A stretch of 64,000 nt of DNA from Pseudomonas sp. Irchel s3b2 (GTDB lineage: Bacteria > Pseudomonadota > Gammaproteobacteria > Pseudomonadales > Pseudomonadaceae). The notes below the pieces were generated by a model. The model did not search any database. It had not been told where the DNA came from and worked only from the letters and a program-made list of their open reading frames with translations. Positions 35,680 through 43,985 of this stretch are shown one piece after another. Where the stretch lies: contig NZ_FYEB01000005.1 of the NCBI RefSeq assembly GCF_900187445.1, forward strand, positions 248,001-312,000, written 5' to 3'. The position numbers and the translations under genes were made by a program. Positions within the stretch are counted from its first letter, which is position 1, and each line of letters starts with the position of its first letter.

Positions 35680-37595
35680 AACGCCTCGTGCTGCTGTTGA
35701 GCCTGGGCCTCGGTTTGAGCGCCCAGGCGGCGCCCATGCGTTGGTCTGATATTCGCGATGGCAGCCTGTACCTGCAAACCGATCGCCCCGACACGCTGAC
35801 TGTTCGCTGGGTCCCTGCCTGGCAGGCCGATGCCAACGAAGAACACCTGTACCTGCTCGATGGCAACGGCAACCTGAAGGGCGATCGCCTGATCGCCGCC
35901 AGTGAAACCCGAGGCAAGCAGAGCTGGCCGTTGGCGCCGAGTGCCGCCAGTTATCGACTGGAAATTCCGGGCTACAGTTTCCGCCGCTACACGATCGAAC
36001 ATGACGAACGCACCGTGGCGTTATTTGCCCCGGCCAAGGTGCATTTCAGCGCCGAAACCCGCGGCGGCGATGAACTGTATTTCAAGGTCGCGCCGGGGGA
36101 ACACGCCGTACTGGCCGGCAAGTTTCACGGTGGGATCAACGCCCTGCAGGCCCAGCGCGTGAGCGACAATAAACAACTGTCCCTGGCGCTGAAACCCCAT
36201 CGCGCCTACTGGCAGTTCGATCAGCTGGCATTGCCTGTCACCCAGGACGAACAGGTCTGGCGCCTGCGCCTGCAAGGCAGCGGCAAGGTCGCGTTCTGGC
36301 TCGATGGCACGGCGAACCTGTTCGCCCAGAACCCGCAGCAACTCAAACCGCTGCGCGAGGACGATGGCCAGACCCGCTTGACCCTGCACAAGGAGATGCT
36401 CGGCCCCACCCCGAACCTGGGCATTTACTTGCCCTACGTGTTGCCCCCTCAATCCAGTTTCGCAGCGCTCGACGCGCTCAAGCCCCAGGCGGGCACCTAT
36501 TACAGTTTCGTTGACGTCACCGCGAAAAATCCGCACCACGAAGATGCGTTCCGCCAGCTCTACCAGAACCGCTTCGGCATTACGCAGGACCTCACGCTGT
36601 TGGCCGGTAGCCAACGACAAGCTGATTTGCGGGCCGACACCCAAAGCAACGCCGGCCTCGATGCCTGGCTCGCTGCCACTCGTGCCCTCGGCGGAACCGG
36701 TACGCACTACATCGCGTTCGCCGACGAGCCGAATCTCAACTACCCGAGCTACGCCGATTACCAGGCGATCTTCAACAGCATGGCCCGGCAGGTGCGCAGC
36801 GATCCGGCCAATGCCAGGGCCGGTGTGCGCATCGCCATGCCCGCCACCTCGCGCTTCGTCAACGGCCCGTTCGCCGACAACGCCGCCGACAAGCGCGGTA
36901 TCGATTGGGCACGGCGCCTGCTGACCGAATCCGGCGAACAGATCGACGCCCTCGCCTGGCACGAATGGATGATTCGCGACCTGCTGGCGACTCGGGTCTA
37001 TCGCGACAGCGTGCGCCGCGCCGCCGAATTGGTGGGCCTGGATGCTCAGGGCCGGCCACGCAAGGCCTTGCTGCTGGATCAGACCAACCTGTCCAGCGGC
37101 TCAAGCCTGAGCCCCTACGATCAGGAAACCCATTTCGCCTCGCTGTGGTGGACTTCGGTGGTGATCAATTCGGCGCAGGACGGGTTGCTGGACATGCTCA
37201 ACTGGTTCCAGGCCGCCGACGAGCCGACGTACCCAAAAGGCATGGTGCGGGTGTTGGGCAGCGACCGTTTCGAACTCAAGCCGGTAGGCCTGGCCCAGCA
37301 ATTTATCCAGCAGCACTGGCTGAAAAATGTCATGCGCCTGGACAACGACGCTTTCGAAGTCGATGTGCTGGCCATGGCCACCGAACGCCAGCGAAGTGTG
37401 CTGGGCGTCAACAAGGGGGGACGCTTGCAGCGTATCGATCTGGCCGGGGCGACGTGCCCGCTGGCCAAGGGCGCGTTGGTGTATTTCGGTGCCGACAGCC
37501 GCAGTCGTAGCGCTCAATTCAACTGTCACGACGGTCGCGTCAGCTTCGACCTGCCGGGCGAAACCCTGTTCGCCTTGAGCTGGAACGCCTCATGA
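35676..37595 (+). CDS. Secreted protein with a probable TIM-barrel glycosidase domain
   Basis: The product has 639 residues, starting at the ATG that overlaps the flippase stop (the frame is open further upstream, but only antiparallel to nothing and inside the flippase gene). A signal peptide (LGLSAQA-AP) is followed by a beta-rich region to about 230. The remainder resembles a clan-A glycosidase barrel, with an acid/base-like FADEPNLNYP (Glu351) and a second Glu430 in LAWHEW, then a C-terminal beta domain. Its place in the operon suggests trimming of the polymer, like PslG in Psl systems. The assignment is inferred from motifs only. Confidence 0.6.
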   Translation: MKRLVLLLSLGLGLSAQAAPMRWSDIRDGSLYLQTDRPDTLTVRWVPAWQADANEEHLYLLDGNGNLKGDRLIAASETRGKQSWPLAPSAASYRLEIPGYSFRRYTIEHDERTVALFAPAKVHFSAETRGGDELYFKVAPGEHAVLAGKFHGGINALQAQRVSDNKQLSLALKPHRAYWQFDQLALPVTQDEQVWRLRLQGSGKVAFWLDGTANLFAQNPQQLKPLREDDGQTRLTLHKEMLGPTPNLGIYLPYVLPPQSSFAALDALKPQAGTYYSFVDVTAKNPHHEDAFRQLYQNRFGITQDLTLLAGSQRQADLRADTQSNAGLDAWLAATRALGGTGTHYIAFADEPNLNYPSYADYQAIFNSMARQVRSDPANARAGVRIAMPATSRFVNGPFADNAADKRGIDWARRLLTESGEQIDALAWHEWMIRDLLATRVYRDSVRRAAELVGLDAQGRPRKALLLDQTNLSSGSSLSPYDQETHFASLWWTSVVINSAQDGLLDMLNWFQAADEPTYPKGMVRVLGSDRFELKPVGLAQQFIQQHWLKNVMRLDNDAFEVDVLAMATERQRSVLGVNKGGRLQRIDLAGATCPLAKGALVYFGADSRSRSAQFNCHDGRVSFDLPGETLFALSWNAS

Positions 37596-37687
37596 ACGCC
37601 ATCCACTTGCATCACCACGACCGCGCCGCGCTCTACTGCGCGTTGCAGCACGTCATCCGCGACCGGTCCCTGTCAGGAGGCAATGAC

Positions 37688-38377
37688 ATGAATGCCTTAG
37701 GGAAACTTCGCCAACACATCAAGCGAAAAGGCCTGCGTGCAACGATCAGGGTCGTGTGGAGGCGCTACGTGTTCGCTCACTGGGGGTTGTTATGGATGAA
37801 GCGTGACCTGGTCAGCCCGGTGCCGCCCCACCAGCTCAAGCCTTACCCACCGCTGCGGTTGGAGACCATCACCGTGCACAACACTGCAGCGTTCGTCGGT
37901 CATTTTGGCGACCGCGTCGAGACCATGACGGAGCTGGCCGCCGAGGGTTACACCGGGCACATGTATCTGGACGCCAACGGTGACACCGTGGCTTTCATCT
38001 GGGGCAGCACCCGGACGTATCACGATCGGCATTTTTATGGCTGCTCGTTCCCGGTAAAGAAAGGCGAATTTTTCGAGTTTGGCGGCGAACTGGCTCCCCC
38101 CTATTGGGGCACCACGCTGTCGGTGGACCTGCAACTGCAACTCTGGAAAGCCATGCAGGCCCAAGGCTGCCACACCGTCGTGGATGTCTGCGAAGCGCAC
38201 AATATACCGGCGCTGAAACTGCATATTCGCATGGGCTATCAAGAGCAAGGACGCATCCTGCACGTCTACCGATTATTCGGTCGCTGGCGCTTCTTTCGTG
38301 AGACCCGTTACAGCGACTCACGCCTGGATGCGCTACGTAAACCGCCCCGTTCACCTGTTTCTGAGTCAGTGGCGTGA
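37688..38377 (+). CDS. GNAT-like N-acyltransferase (copy 1)
   Basis: The product has 229 residues from the ATG at 37688, which has AGGAGG nine bases upstream and aligns with the start of the paralog at 40438; another ATG at 37592 overlaps the previous stop. The acetyl-CoA-binding-like end (HNIPALKLHIRMGYQEQGRI) is typical of GNAT enzymes. Shared with the paralog are GHMY, FIWGS, FEFGGE and the tail LFGRWRFFRET. It is likely to modify an amino sugar of the polymer. Confidence 0.75.
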   Translation: MNALGKLRQHIKRKGLRATIRVVWRRYVFAHWGLLWMKRDLVSPVPPHQLKPYPPLRLETITVHNTAAFVGHFGDRVETMTELAAEGYTGHMYLDANGDTVAFIWGSTRTYHDRHFYGCSFPVKKGEFFEFGGELAPPYWGTTLSVDLQLQLWKAMQAQGCHTVVDVCEAHNIPALKLHIRMGYQEQGRILHVYRLFGRWRFFRETRYSDSRLDALRKPPRSPVSESVA

Positions 38378-38381
38378 ACCT

Positions 38382-39596
38382 ATGATGGCTCGATTCGAAT
38401 GGCGCACGTCGCTGTGCGCCCCGGACTTTCCGGCAGCTGCCTATGAGGGGTTGCGCCTGCGCGTGACCGATCACACGCCGTTCAATACCCTGGCCTGGCT
38501 GTGCGCGTCGGAACAGGCATTGACCGCCGGGACATGCTTGCACGTTCTGCTGGGCTGGCAAGGCGATGAATTGGCTTTGTGTTTGCCGCTGGTGGCGTCC
38601 ATGGAGCACTTTGGAAGGTTGCCATTTCGGGTTCTGCGTCACCTCGGTTATCCCCTCACCGATCGCCTGGCTCTGCTCACCTGCCTCGATGCCGACAGCA
38701 TGCGCAAGGCGCTGGTGATCATCCGCCGTCGCTTGCCCCATGCGATGCTGCAACTCAATGAATTGTCCGAACCCATCGGCGAAGAAAGCGCGCTGACCGC
38801 ATGGATGGCCCACAGCTCGAGCGGTGAGCGCCGTCTCAGTTGCCGGGTGCCGGTGCATTTGATCAACGAGACCGACCGCCAGGAAGTCTCCGGCGATCCG
38901 CGCTACAAACTGCGCCGGGCGCGTAAACGTATCTTGGCCTATGGTGCCCAGGTCCGACGCGTAACCCCTGACGCGGCCACCATCGGGCCTTTGTTGCAGA
39001 CCCTCGGCGAAGTCGAAGCGCAGAGCTGGAAAGGCATTCAAGGCGTGGGGATTTTCACCAACGACCGCAGTCGACAATGGATGGAGCGTGCCTTCACCGC
39101 CCTCGCCGAACAGGGATTGATGCGAGTGGTGGTGATGGAACTGGACGGGCGCTGTATCAGCTACCGGCTTGGCTTGCTGGAACAGGGCCGGTTGTACGAC
39201 TACAACCTGGCGTTCCTGCCGCAATACGCCGACCTGGGCAGCGGTCGTGTGCTGCTCGAAGAGTGGATTCGCTGGGGCGTTGACGATAACTGGCACTGGA
39301 TCGACGCCTCGCGCGTCAGCCTGACGAACTCCAGCCATCAACTCCAGGAGCGCATGACCGGGCAACTGGAGCACTGGCGCTGGAGCTTCTACTCCTGGCG
39401 CCCCAGCGGCCTCGCCCTGGGGCTGACCATGCGACTCTGGCATCAATTCAAGCCCTGGTTGAAAAAGTGGCGGGCCTGGCGTGCATCAGCTGTTACTGCA
39501 TCCCCTCCGACACCGGCTTGTATCGACAAAGGCCCTGCGCCCACCGAAAAAACAATGGAGGGCAAACATGCCTCGCCAAGTCATAATCAACGCTGA
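38382..39596 (+). CDS. FemAB/CelD-like GNAT acyltransferase
   Basis: The product has 404 residues from the ATG at 38382 (a second ATG follows directly). It belongs to the GNAT fold of the CelD/BcsL/FemAB type: N-terminal half FNTLAWLCASEQALTAG and C-terminal SYRLGLLEQGRLYDYNLAF. It overlaps the next gene by 29 bases. Proteins of this type occur in many exopolysaccharide loci and are presumed to acylate sugars. Confidence 0.78.
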   Translation: MMARFEWRTSLCAPDFPAAAYEGLRLRVTDHTPFNTLAWLCASEQALTAGTCLHVLLGWQGDELALCLPLVASMEHFGRLPFRVLRHLGYPLTDRLALLTCLDADSMRKALVIIRRRLPHAMLQLNELSEPIGEESALTAWMAHSSSGERRLSCRVPVHLINETDRQEVSGDPRYKLRRARKRILAYGAQVRRVTPDAATIGPLLQTLGEVEAQSWKGIQGVGIFTNDRSRQWMERAFTALAEQGLMRVVVMELDGRCISYRLGLLEQGRLYDYNLAFLPQYADLGSGRVLLEEWIRWGVDDNWHWIDASRVSLTNSSHQLQERMTGQLEHWRWSFYSWRPSGLALGLTMRLWHQFKPWLKKWRAWRASAVTASPPTPACIDKGPAPTEKTMEGKHASPSHNQR

Positions 39597-40380
39597 CGAT
39601 TTCGGCCTCAGCCCGAGCGACAACGCAGTGATCCTCGGCGCCTTCCAGGCCGGAGTCATCAGCTCCGCCACCGCCATGGCCAACATGCCGGCGTTCGAGG
39701 AGGCCTGCGCCCTGGCCCGGCAGCCGTTTCTCCAGGGGCGAATCGGGTTGCATTTCAACCTCACCTTTGGCCGGCCATTGAGCCCGTCGATTCTCATGCG
39801 TTCAACGTTCTGTAACAGCCAGGGCATGTTCGACCTCGATCTGCCCCGCCACAGTCTCTGGCTCAACCGCCTGGATCGCGAAGCGGTGCTGGAGGAACTC
39901 GAAGCCCAATGGCAACGCTGCCTGGACAACGACCTGCATCCCAGCCACATCGACTCCCATCAGCACGTGCACAACATCTGGCCCATCGGCGAAATCGTCG
40001 CGCGTTTTGCCGCTCGCCAAGGGGTGCCCGTGCGACTGGCGCGCCATTTGGGAAATAACCTGAGTGTGCCCAAGCGGGTGTTCAAGACACTGTTCAATCA
40101 TCGATTGAACCGTCTGGCCGGGGCGACTGCCAAGTACGTATGCACCCCGGTCGACCTGCGCAATGTGGCAATGCCGATTGACGGCTTGCTGGAAATCGTC
40201 GTCCACCCGACCCATCTCGGCGCCGATTTTGGCGATGTCTATTTAAACCCCGGAGAGTCTCTGGCTCACATCCTGGAGCAACGTCTTGCGGGCATTCCGA
40301 GAGTGTCCTATGCCGATGTGCCAACGACATTCAAAGAAGATCCGCAGTACTCGATTGAGCTGGACCCGTTGCAACCTTGA
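39568..40380 (+). CDS. ChbG/HpnK (YdjC) family carbohydrate deacetylase
   Basis: The product has 270 residues from the ATG at 39568 with GGAGGG upstream, overlapping the previous gene. Metal ligands are visible in INADDFG (Asp-Asp, residues 9-11) and HIDSHQHVH (two His), and PTHLG occurs later. Family members remove N-acetyl groups from chitooligosaccharides or hopanoid-linked GlcNAc. Here it is a second deacetylase in the polymer pathway. Confidence 0.85.
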   Translation: MPRQVIINADDFGLSPSDNAVILGAFQAGVISSATAMANMPAFEEACALARQPFLQGRIGLHFNLTFGRPLSPSILMRSTFCNSQGMFDLDLPRHSLWLNRLDREAVLEELEAQWQRCLDNDLHPSHIDSHQHVHNIWPIGEIVARFAARQGVPVRLARHLGNNLSVPKRVFKTLFNHRLNRLAGATAKYVCTPVDLRNVAMPIDGLLEIVVHPTHLGADFGDVYLNPGESLAHILEQRLAGIPRVSYADVPTTFKEDPQYSIELDPLQP

Positions 40381-40437
40381 ATTATCGCCATTGAAAACGT
40401 TCCCCACCCAACCCTGGCTTCAGCCACGGAGGACTTC

Positions 40438-41127
40438 ATGAGCGCCATCGCCAAGCTTCGCGAACGAATCAAACAAAAAGGCCTGCTTCACACGCTCCAG
40501 ACGCTCTGGAACCGCTATGTGTACTTGCACCGAGAGCTGCTGTGGTTGGGACGCGATCTGGTCACCCCAATAGCGCCGCACAAACTACGGCCTTACACGG
40601 GCTTGCGTCTGGTGCTCATTACCCAGGAAAACGCCACGGCGTTCACCAAGTATTACGGTAACCGCGTCAAAGCCATGGCCCAAATCGCCTCCGAGGGTCA
40701 CACCGGGCACATGTACGTGGACGAGGCAGGTGATGCGATCGGATTCATTTGGGGCAGCCTCAGTGACTACTTTGACCAGCACTATTACGGCTGCTGGTTC
40801 CGGGTCAAACCCGGTGAGTTTTTTCAGTTCGGCGGTGAAATGATCCCTCTCTACTTCGGCTCCAGTCTGTCGGTGGACGCCCAGTACAATATCTGGGGTG
40901 CGATGCGGGACCAAGGTTGCAACAAGGTCATGGACGTCTGCGACGCCCGCAACATCCAGGGCATGAAAATGCACCTGCGCATGGACTACCAGGAACAGGG
41001 GCGCATCACCCACGTCTACGACCTGTTCGGCCGCTGGCGCTTCTTCCGCGAAACCTACTACAGCGGCTCGCGGCTGACCGAGCTGCGCAAACCGGCGCAG
41101 CCGGCAGTGACTGCGGCGCAGGCGTGA
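40438..41127 (+). CDS. GNAT-like N-acyltransferase (copy 2)
   Basis: The product has 229 residues with GGAGGA before the ATG. It is a paralog of the gene at 37688 along its whole length (KLRERIKQKGL, GHTGHMY, GFIWGS, QFGGEM, MDYQEQGRI, LFGRWRFFRET). It ends the co-directional locus and is followed by a REP pair. Two similar acyltransferases suggest modification of two positions or two different acyl groups. Confidence 0.75.
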   Translation: MSAIAKLRERIKQKGLLHTLQTLWNRYVYLHRELLWLGRDLVTPIAPHKLRPYTGLRLVLITQENATAFTKYYGNRVKAMAQIASEGHTGHMYVDEAGDAIGFIWGSLSDYFDQHYYGCWFRVKPGEFFQFGGEMIPLYFGSSLSVDAQYNIWGAMRDQGCNKVMDVCDARNIQGMKMHLRMDYQEQGRITHVYDLFGRWRFFRETYYSGSRLTELRKPAQPAVTAAQA

Positions 41128-41176
41128 TTTTGGTTGGTGGGAGCGATTGTCGTTGTTTGATTGAGGACTGTGTCGT

Positions 41177-41248
41177 CGCTATCGCGAGCAAGCTCGCTCC
41201 CACGTTTGACCGCATCTCCCTGTGGGAGCGGGCTTGCCCGCGATAGCG
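41177..41248. repeat. Inverted REP pair
   Basis: CGCTATCGCGAGCAAGCTCGCTCCCAC (41177-41203) is mirrored by GTGGGAGCGGGCTTGCCCGCGATAGCG (41222-41248). The pair lies between the convergent ends of the polysaccharide operon and a methyltransferase gene. Confidence 0.9.
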
Positions 41249-41282
41249 TCAGTCAGTGCAACTCACTTCTCAGATCCGAAAC

Positions 41283-42089
41283 TCAGCGCTTCACCGCCAC
41301 CAACGTGTAACACAATGGCAACTGCGCCTTTTGCTGTTGATACCGATCGTAGAGTTCTTCGCGGTTGGAATGCGGGTATTCCTTGAAGTGGCTGATCTGC
41401 AACCCCGCCCCAACGGCACCGGTGAAGATGGCGCCCAGGGTGTGGACGAACCAGTAAGACGCTGAGGCCTGCTGTTCTACTTTGCCTTCGTAGACGATCG
41501 GCTGGTTCTGGACAAAAGGTTCGCTGCAAAAATACGAGCTGTCCGGGCGATAGGGATCGGCTGACTCGGGGTCGAACATTTCCAGGAACGGATGGGTTTC
41601 GTACACCACAAGCGCACCGCCGGGCTTGAGGGTTTGCGCAGCATGGCGCAAGAATTCGGCGATGTCCGGCATCCAGTTCAATACACCGATGGTGATCAGT
41701 GCCACGTCGAAGCGCTGGTGCAGTTCAGTCGGTAGATGATGGATGTCAGCCTCGATGAATTCGGGCTCATAGGGCGAACGGGATGCCAGTTCCCGGGCCT
41801 GATCGAGAAAGGCCTCCGACTGGTCGACGCCCACGACACGGCGGGCCCCCAACGCAAACAGCGAAAGACTTTCGCGACCGTTGTTACAGCCCAGTTGCAC
41901 CACGTCCTTGCCGTCGACGCCGACCTGTTGAAGCAACCCGGTGAGGGTGTCATCCAGGCAGGAAAAATCGCCATGGCTCACGGTACTCAAACAGGCCTGC
42001 CACTCAGGGGTGTCTTTGTGGTGTGGGGCGGAGTCATTCCATGCATCGCGATTGCTGGCGATGGCTTTATCTTTTGTCGGCATTTCCAT
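41283..42089 (-). CDS. Class I SAM-dependent methyltransferase
   Basis: The product has 268 residues. Motif I is DVVQLGCNNGRESLSL at about residues 62-77, followed by the acidic motif II VVGVDQS and IEADIHHLP, then FDVALITIGVLNWMPD and LKPGGALVVYETHP. It is a small-molecule-type methyltransferase; the substrate is unknown. It stands alone and converges on the polysaccharide operon. Confidence 0.85.
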   Translation of the reverse strand: MEMPTKDKAIASNRDAWNDSAPHHKDTPEWQACLSTVSHGDFSCLDDTLTGLLQQVGVDGKDVVQLGCNNGRESLSLFALGARRVVGVDQSEAFLDQARELASRSPYEPEFIEADIHHLPTELHQRFDVALITIGVLNWMPDIAEFLRHAAQTLKPGGALVVYETHPFLEMFDPESADPYRPDSSYFCSEPFVQNQPIVYEGKVEQQASASYWFVHTLGAIFTGAVGAGLQISHFKEYPHSNREELYDRYQQQKAQLPLCYTLVAVKR

Positions 42090-42182
42090 TGCACGCTCCA
42101 GAGTTCGCGCCTTTGATTAGCCGGCACGAGTCTAGATCAGCATCAGGAAAAACCACATCAGGCGTTTGTTGTGATCTTGTAA

Positions 42183-43088
42183 TCACCGGTGGTGCGAACC
42201 CTCTTCGCGTTGATTCAACCGCTCACGCAAGAATTCGATCAGCGCCTGCACCGGTCGCGAACTCTGGCGATGCTGCGGGTAAACTGCCGACAAAATCAGC
42301 GGTTCGGGGCGCAAATCATCCAGCACCGGCACTAGTCGGCCATCCTCCAGGGCCGAACCGACAATGAAGATCGGCAGGTAGGTGATTCCCATGCCGGCGA
42401 TGGCCGCGTCTTTGAGCAATTCACCATTGTTGACCCGCATCCGTCCGGTGACGTTGACCGTTAGCGGCTTGCCCTGCCCGTCGAAACGCCATTGCACCTG
42501 ACGACCGTGGCCGTAAGGCAAGCAATCGTGGGTGTGCAGATCCTCCGGTTTAAGCGGCGTGCCACGCTCGGCCAGATACGCCGGGCTCGCGCAGTACACC
42601 CGCTCGATGGAGGCGAGGCGTCGGGCGATCAGTGTCGAGTCTTCCAGCACGCCGATGCGCAATGCCAAATCGTAGCCTTCGCCAAGCAAGTCCACTGGCC
42701 GATCACTCAGGTCGACTTCCACCGTGACATCGCGATAACGCTGCAAAAACGCCGGTAACAGACACCCCAGATGCGCCACGGCAAACGACAACGGTGCGCT
42801 CAGGCGAATAGCGCCGCGAGGCTCGGTGGTCTGGCCGGCGATGCCCTGCTCAACTTGCTCGACTTCACTGAGCAAGCGCAGGGCCGATTCGTAATAACTC
42901 TGCCCCAGCGGCGTGACGTCCAGCCGCCGGGTCGAACGGTTGAGCAGGCGCACACCGAGGCGCTCTTCCAGTTGCATCAAACGGCGACTGACAAACTGCT
43001 TGGACAGCCCTAATTGATCGGCTGCCGCCGTGAAACTGCCAGAGTCCATGACCTGGCAAAAAATACGCATGTCTTCGAACGGGTTCAT
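42183..43088 (-). CDS. LysR family transcriptional regulator
   Basis: The product has 301 residues from the ATG at 43088 (MNPFEDMRIF); the longer frame to 43157 has no support. The N-terminal winged helix-turn-helix includes SFTAAADQLGLSKQFVSRRLMQLEERLG, and the periplasmic-binding-like effector domain follows from about residue 88. It lies downstream of the isochorismatase operon in the same orientation. A role in its control is plausible but unproven. Confidence 0.88.
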   Translation of the reverse strand: MNPFEDMRIFCQVMDSGSFTAAADQLGLSKQFVSRRLMQLEERLGVRLLNRSTRRLDVTPLGQSYYESALRLLSEVEQVEQGIAGQTTEPRGAIRLSAPLSFAVAHLGCLLPAFLQRYRDVTVEVDLSDRPVDLLGEGYDLALRIGVLEDSTLIARRLASIERVYCASPAYLAERGTPLKPEDLHTHDCLPYGHGRQVQWRFDGQGKPLTVNVTGRMRVNNGELLKDAAIAGMGITYLPIFIVGSALEDGRLVPVLDDLRPEPLILSAVYPQHRQSSRPVQALIEFLRERLNQREEGSHHR

Positions 43089-43163
43089 TGTCGCGCTCTG
43101 ATTGACAGTCAAACGCTTTATAGCCGTTTTTTTCCTCTTCTGGCACGCCAAATCCAAAAGAAC

Positions 43164-43258
43164 AAAAGATCGCAGCCTTCGCCAGCGCCTACGGAGTACA
43201 GCCGCTCAGTTGTGGGTATACACGGTCATGTAAGCGCTGGCGAAGCCTGCGATCTTTT
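43164..43258. repeat. Long inverted repeat between isochorismatase and LysR genes
   Basis: AAAAGATCGCAGCCTTCGCC and following bases at 43164 are mirrored by GGCGAAGCCTGCGATCTTTT ending at 43258, the second common type of repeat doublet in P. fluorescens genomes. It may also stop transcription. Confidence 0.8.
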
Positions 43259-43290
43259 AAGCTGCCGACCGAGACCGGCAGCCGTACCCC

Positions 43291-43917
43291 TTACTTCGCG
43301 GTGAACGTCGTGTAGCTGTTGATCAGGTTGCGGTAGTTCGGAATGCGCTGCGATAACAGGTTGGCCAGGCCTTCCATGTCGTTGCGCCAGTCGCCCTGCA
43401 GCTCGCAAGCCACCGAGAACCAGTTCATCAGTTGTGCGCCGGCCGCCGCCATGCGCGCCCAGGAGGCTTGTTGCACGGTGGTGTTGAAAGTGCCGGAAGC
43501 GTCGGTCACCACGAACACTTCAAAACCTTCAGCCAGTGCCGACAGCGTCGGGAATGCCACGCACACGTCAGTCACTACACCGGCGATGATCAGTTGCTTG
43601 CGGCCAGTGGCCTTGACGGCTTTGACGAAGTCTTCGTTGTCCCAGGCGTTGATCTGGCCCGGGCGCGCAATGAACGGAGCGTCCGGGAACTGCTCTTTAA
43701 GCTCCGGCACGATCGGGCCGTTCGGACCGCTGTCGAAACTGGTGGTGAGGATGGTCGGCAGGTTGAAGAATTTGGCGATGTCGCCCAAGGCCAACACGTT
43801 GTTCTTGAATTCGTTGGGCGAGAAGTCCTGCACCAACGAGATCAGGCCGGTCTGGTGATCGACCAACAATACAACTGCATCATCTTTGTTCAGACGTTTG
43901 TAAGGAACGTTGCTCAT
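43291..43917 (-). CDS. Isochorismatase-family cysteine hydrolase (YcaC-like)
   Basis: The product has 208 residues with AAGGAG-like bases before the ATG. The catalytic Asp lies in VVLLVDHQTG and the nucleophile Cys in AGVVTDVCVAFP, with ARPGQINAWDN between, as in YcaC-type hydrolases of unknown substrate. It is the last gene of the doxX-monooxygenase-amidohydrolase operon, 68 bases after the amidohydrolase. Confidence 0.87.
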   Translation of the reverse strand: MSNVPYKRLNKDDAVVLLVDHQTGLISLVQDFSPNEFKNNVLALGDIAKFFNLPTILTTSFDSGPNGPIVPELKEQFPDAPFIARPGQINAWDNEDFVKAVKATGRKQLIIAGVVTDVCVAFPTLSALAEGFEVFVVTDASGTFNTTVQQASWARMAAAGAQLMNWFSVACELQGDWRNDMEGLANLLSQRIPNYRNLINSYTTFTAK

Positions 43918-43985
43918 GTGAAACTCCTTGCAGGATTGACGTTGCTAGGGCGCCGACACGCCAGGCCGGCGCTTTTTTGTAATGA

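Noticed and set aside
37995..39446. 483-codon minus-strand open frame in the polysaccharide locus
   Set aside because: It lies wholly antisense to two well-supported acyltransferase genes and shows no recognisable protein features.
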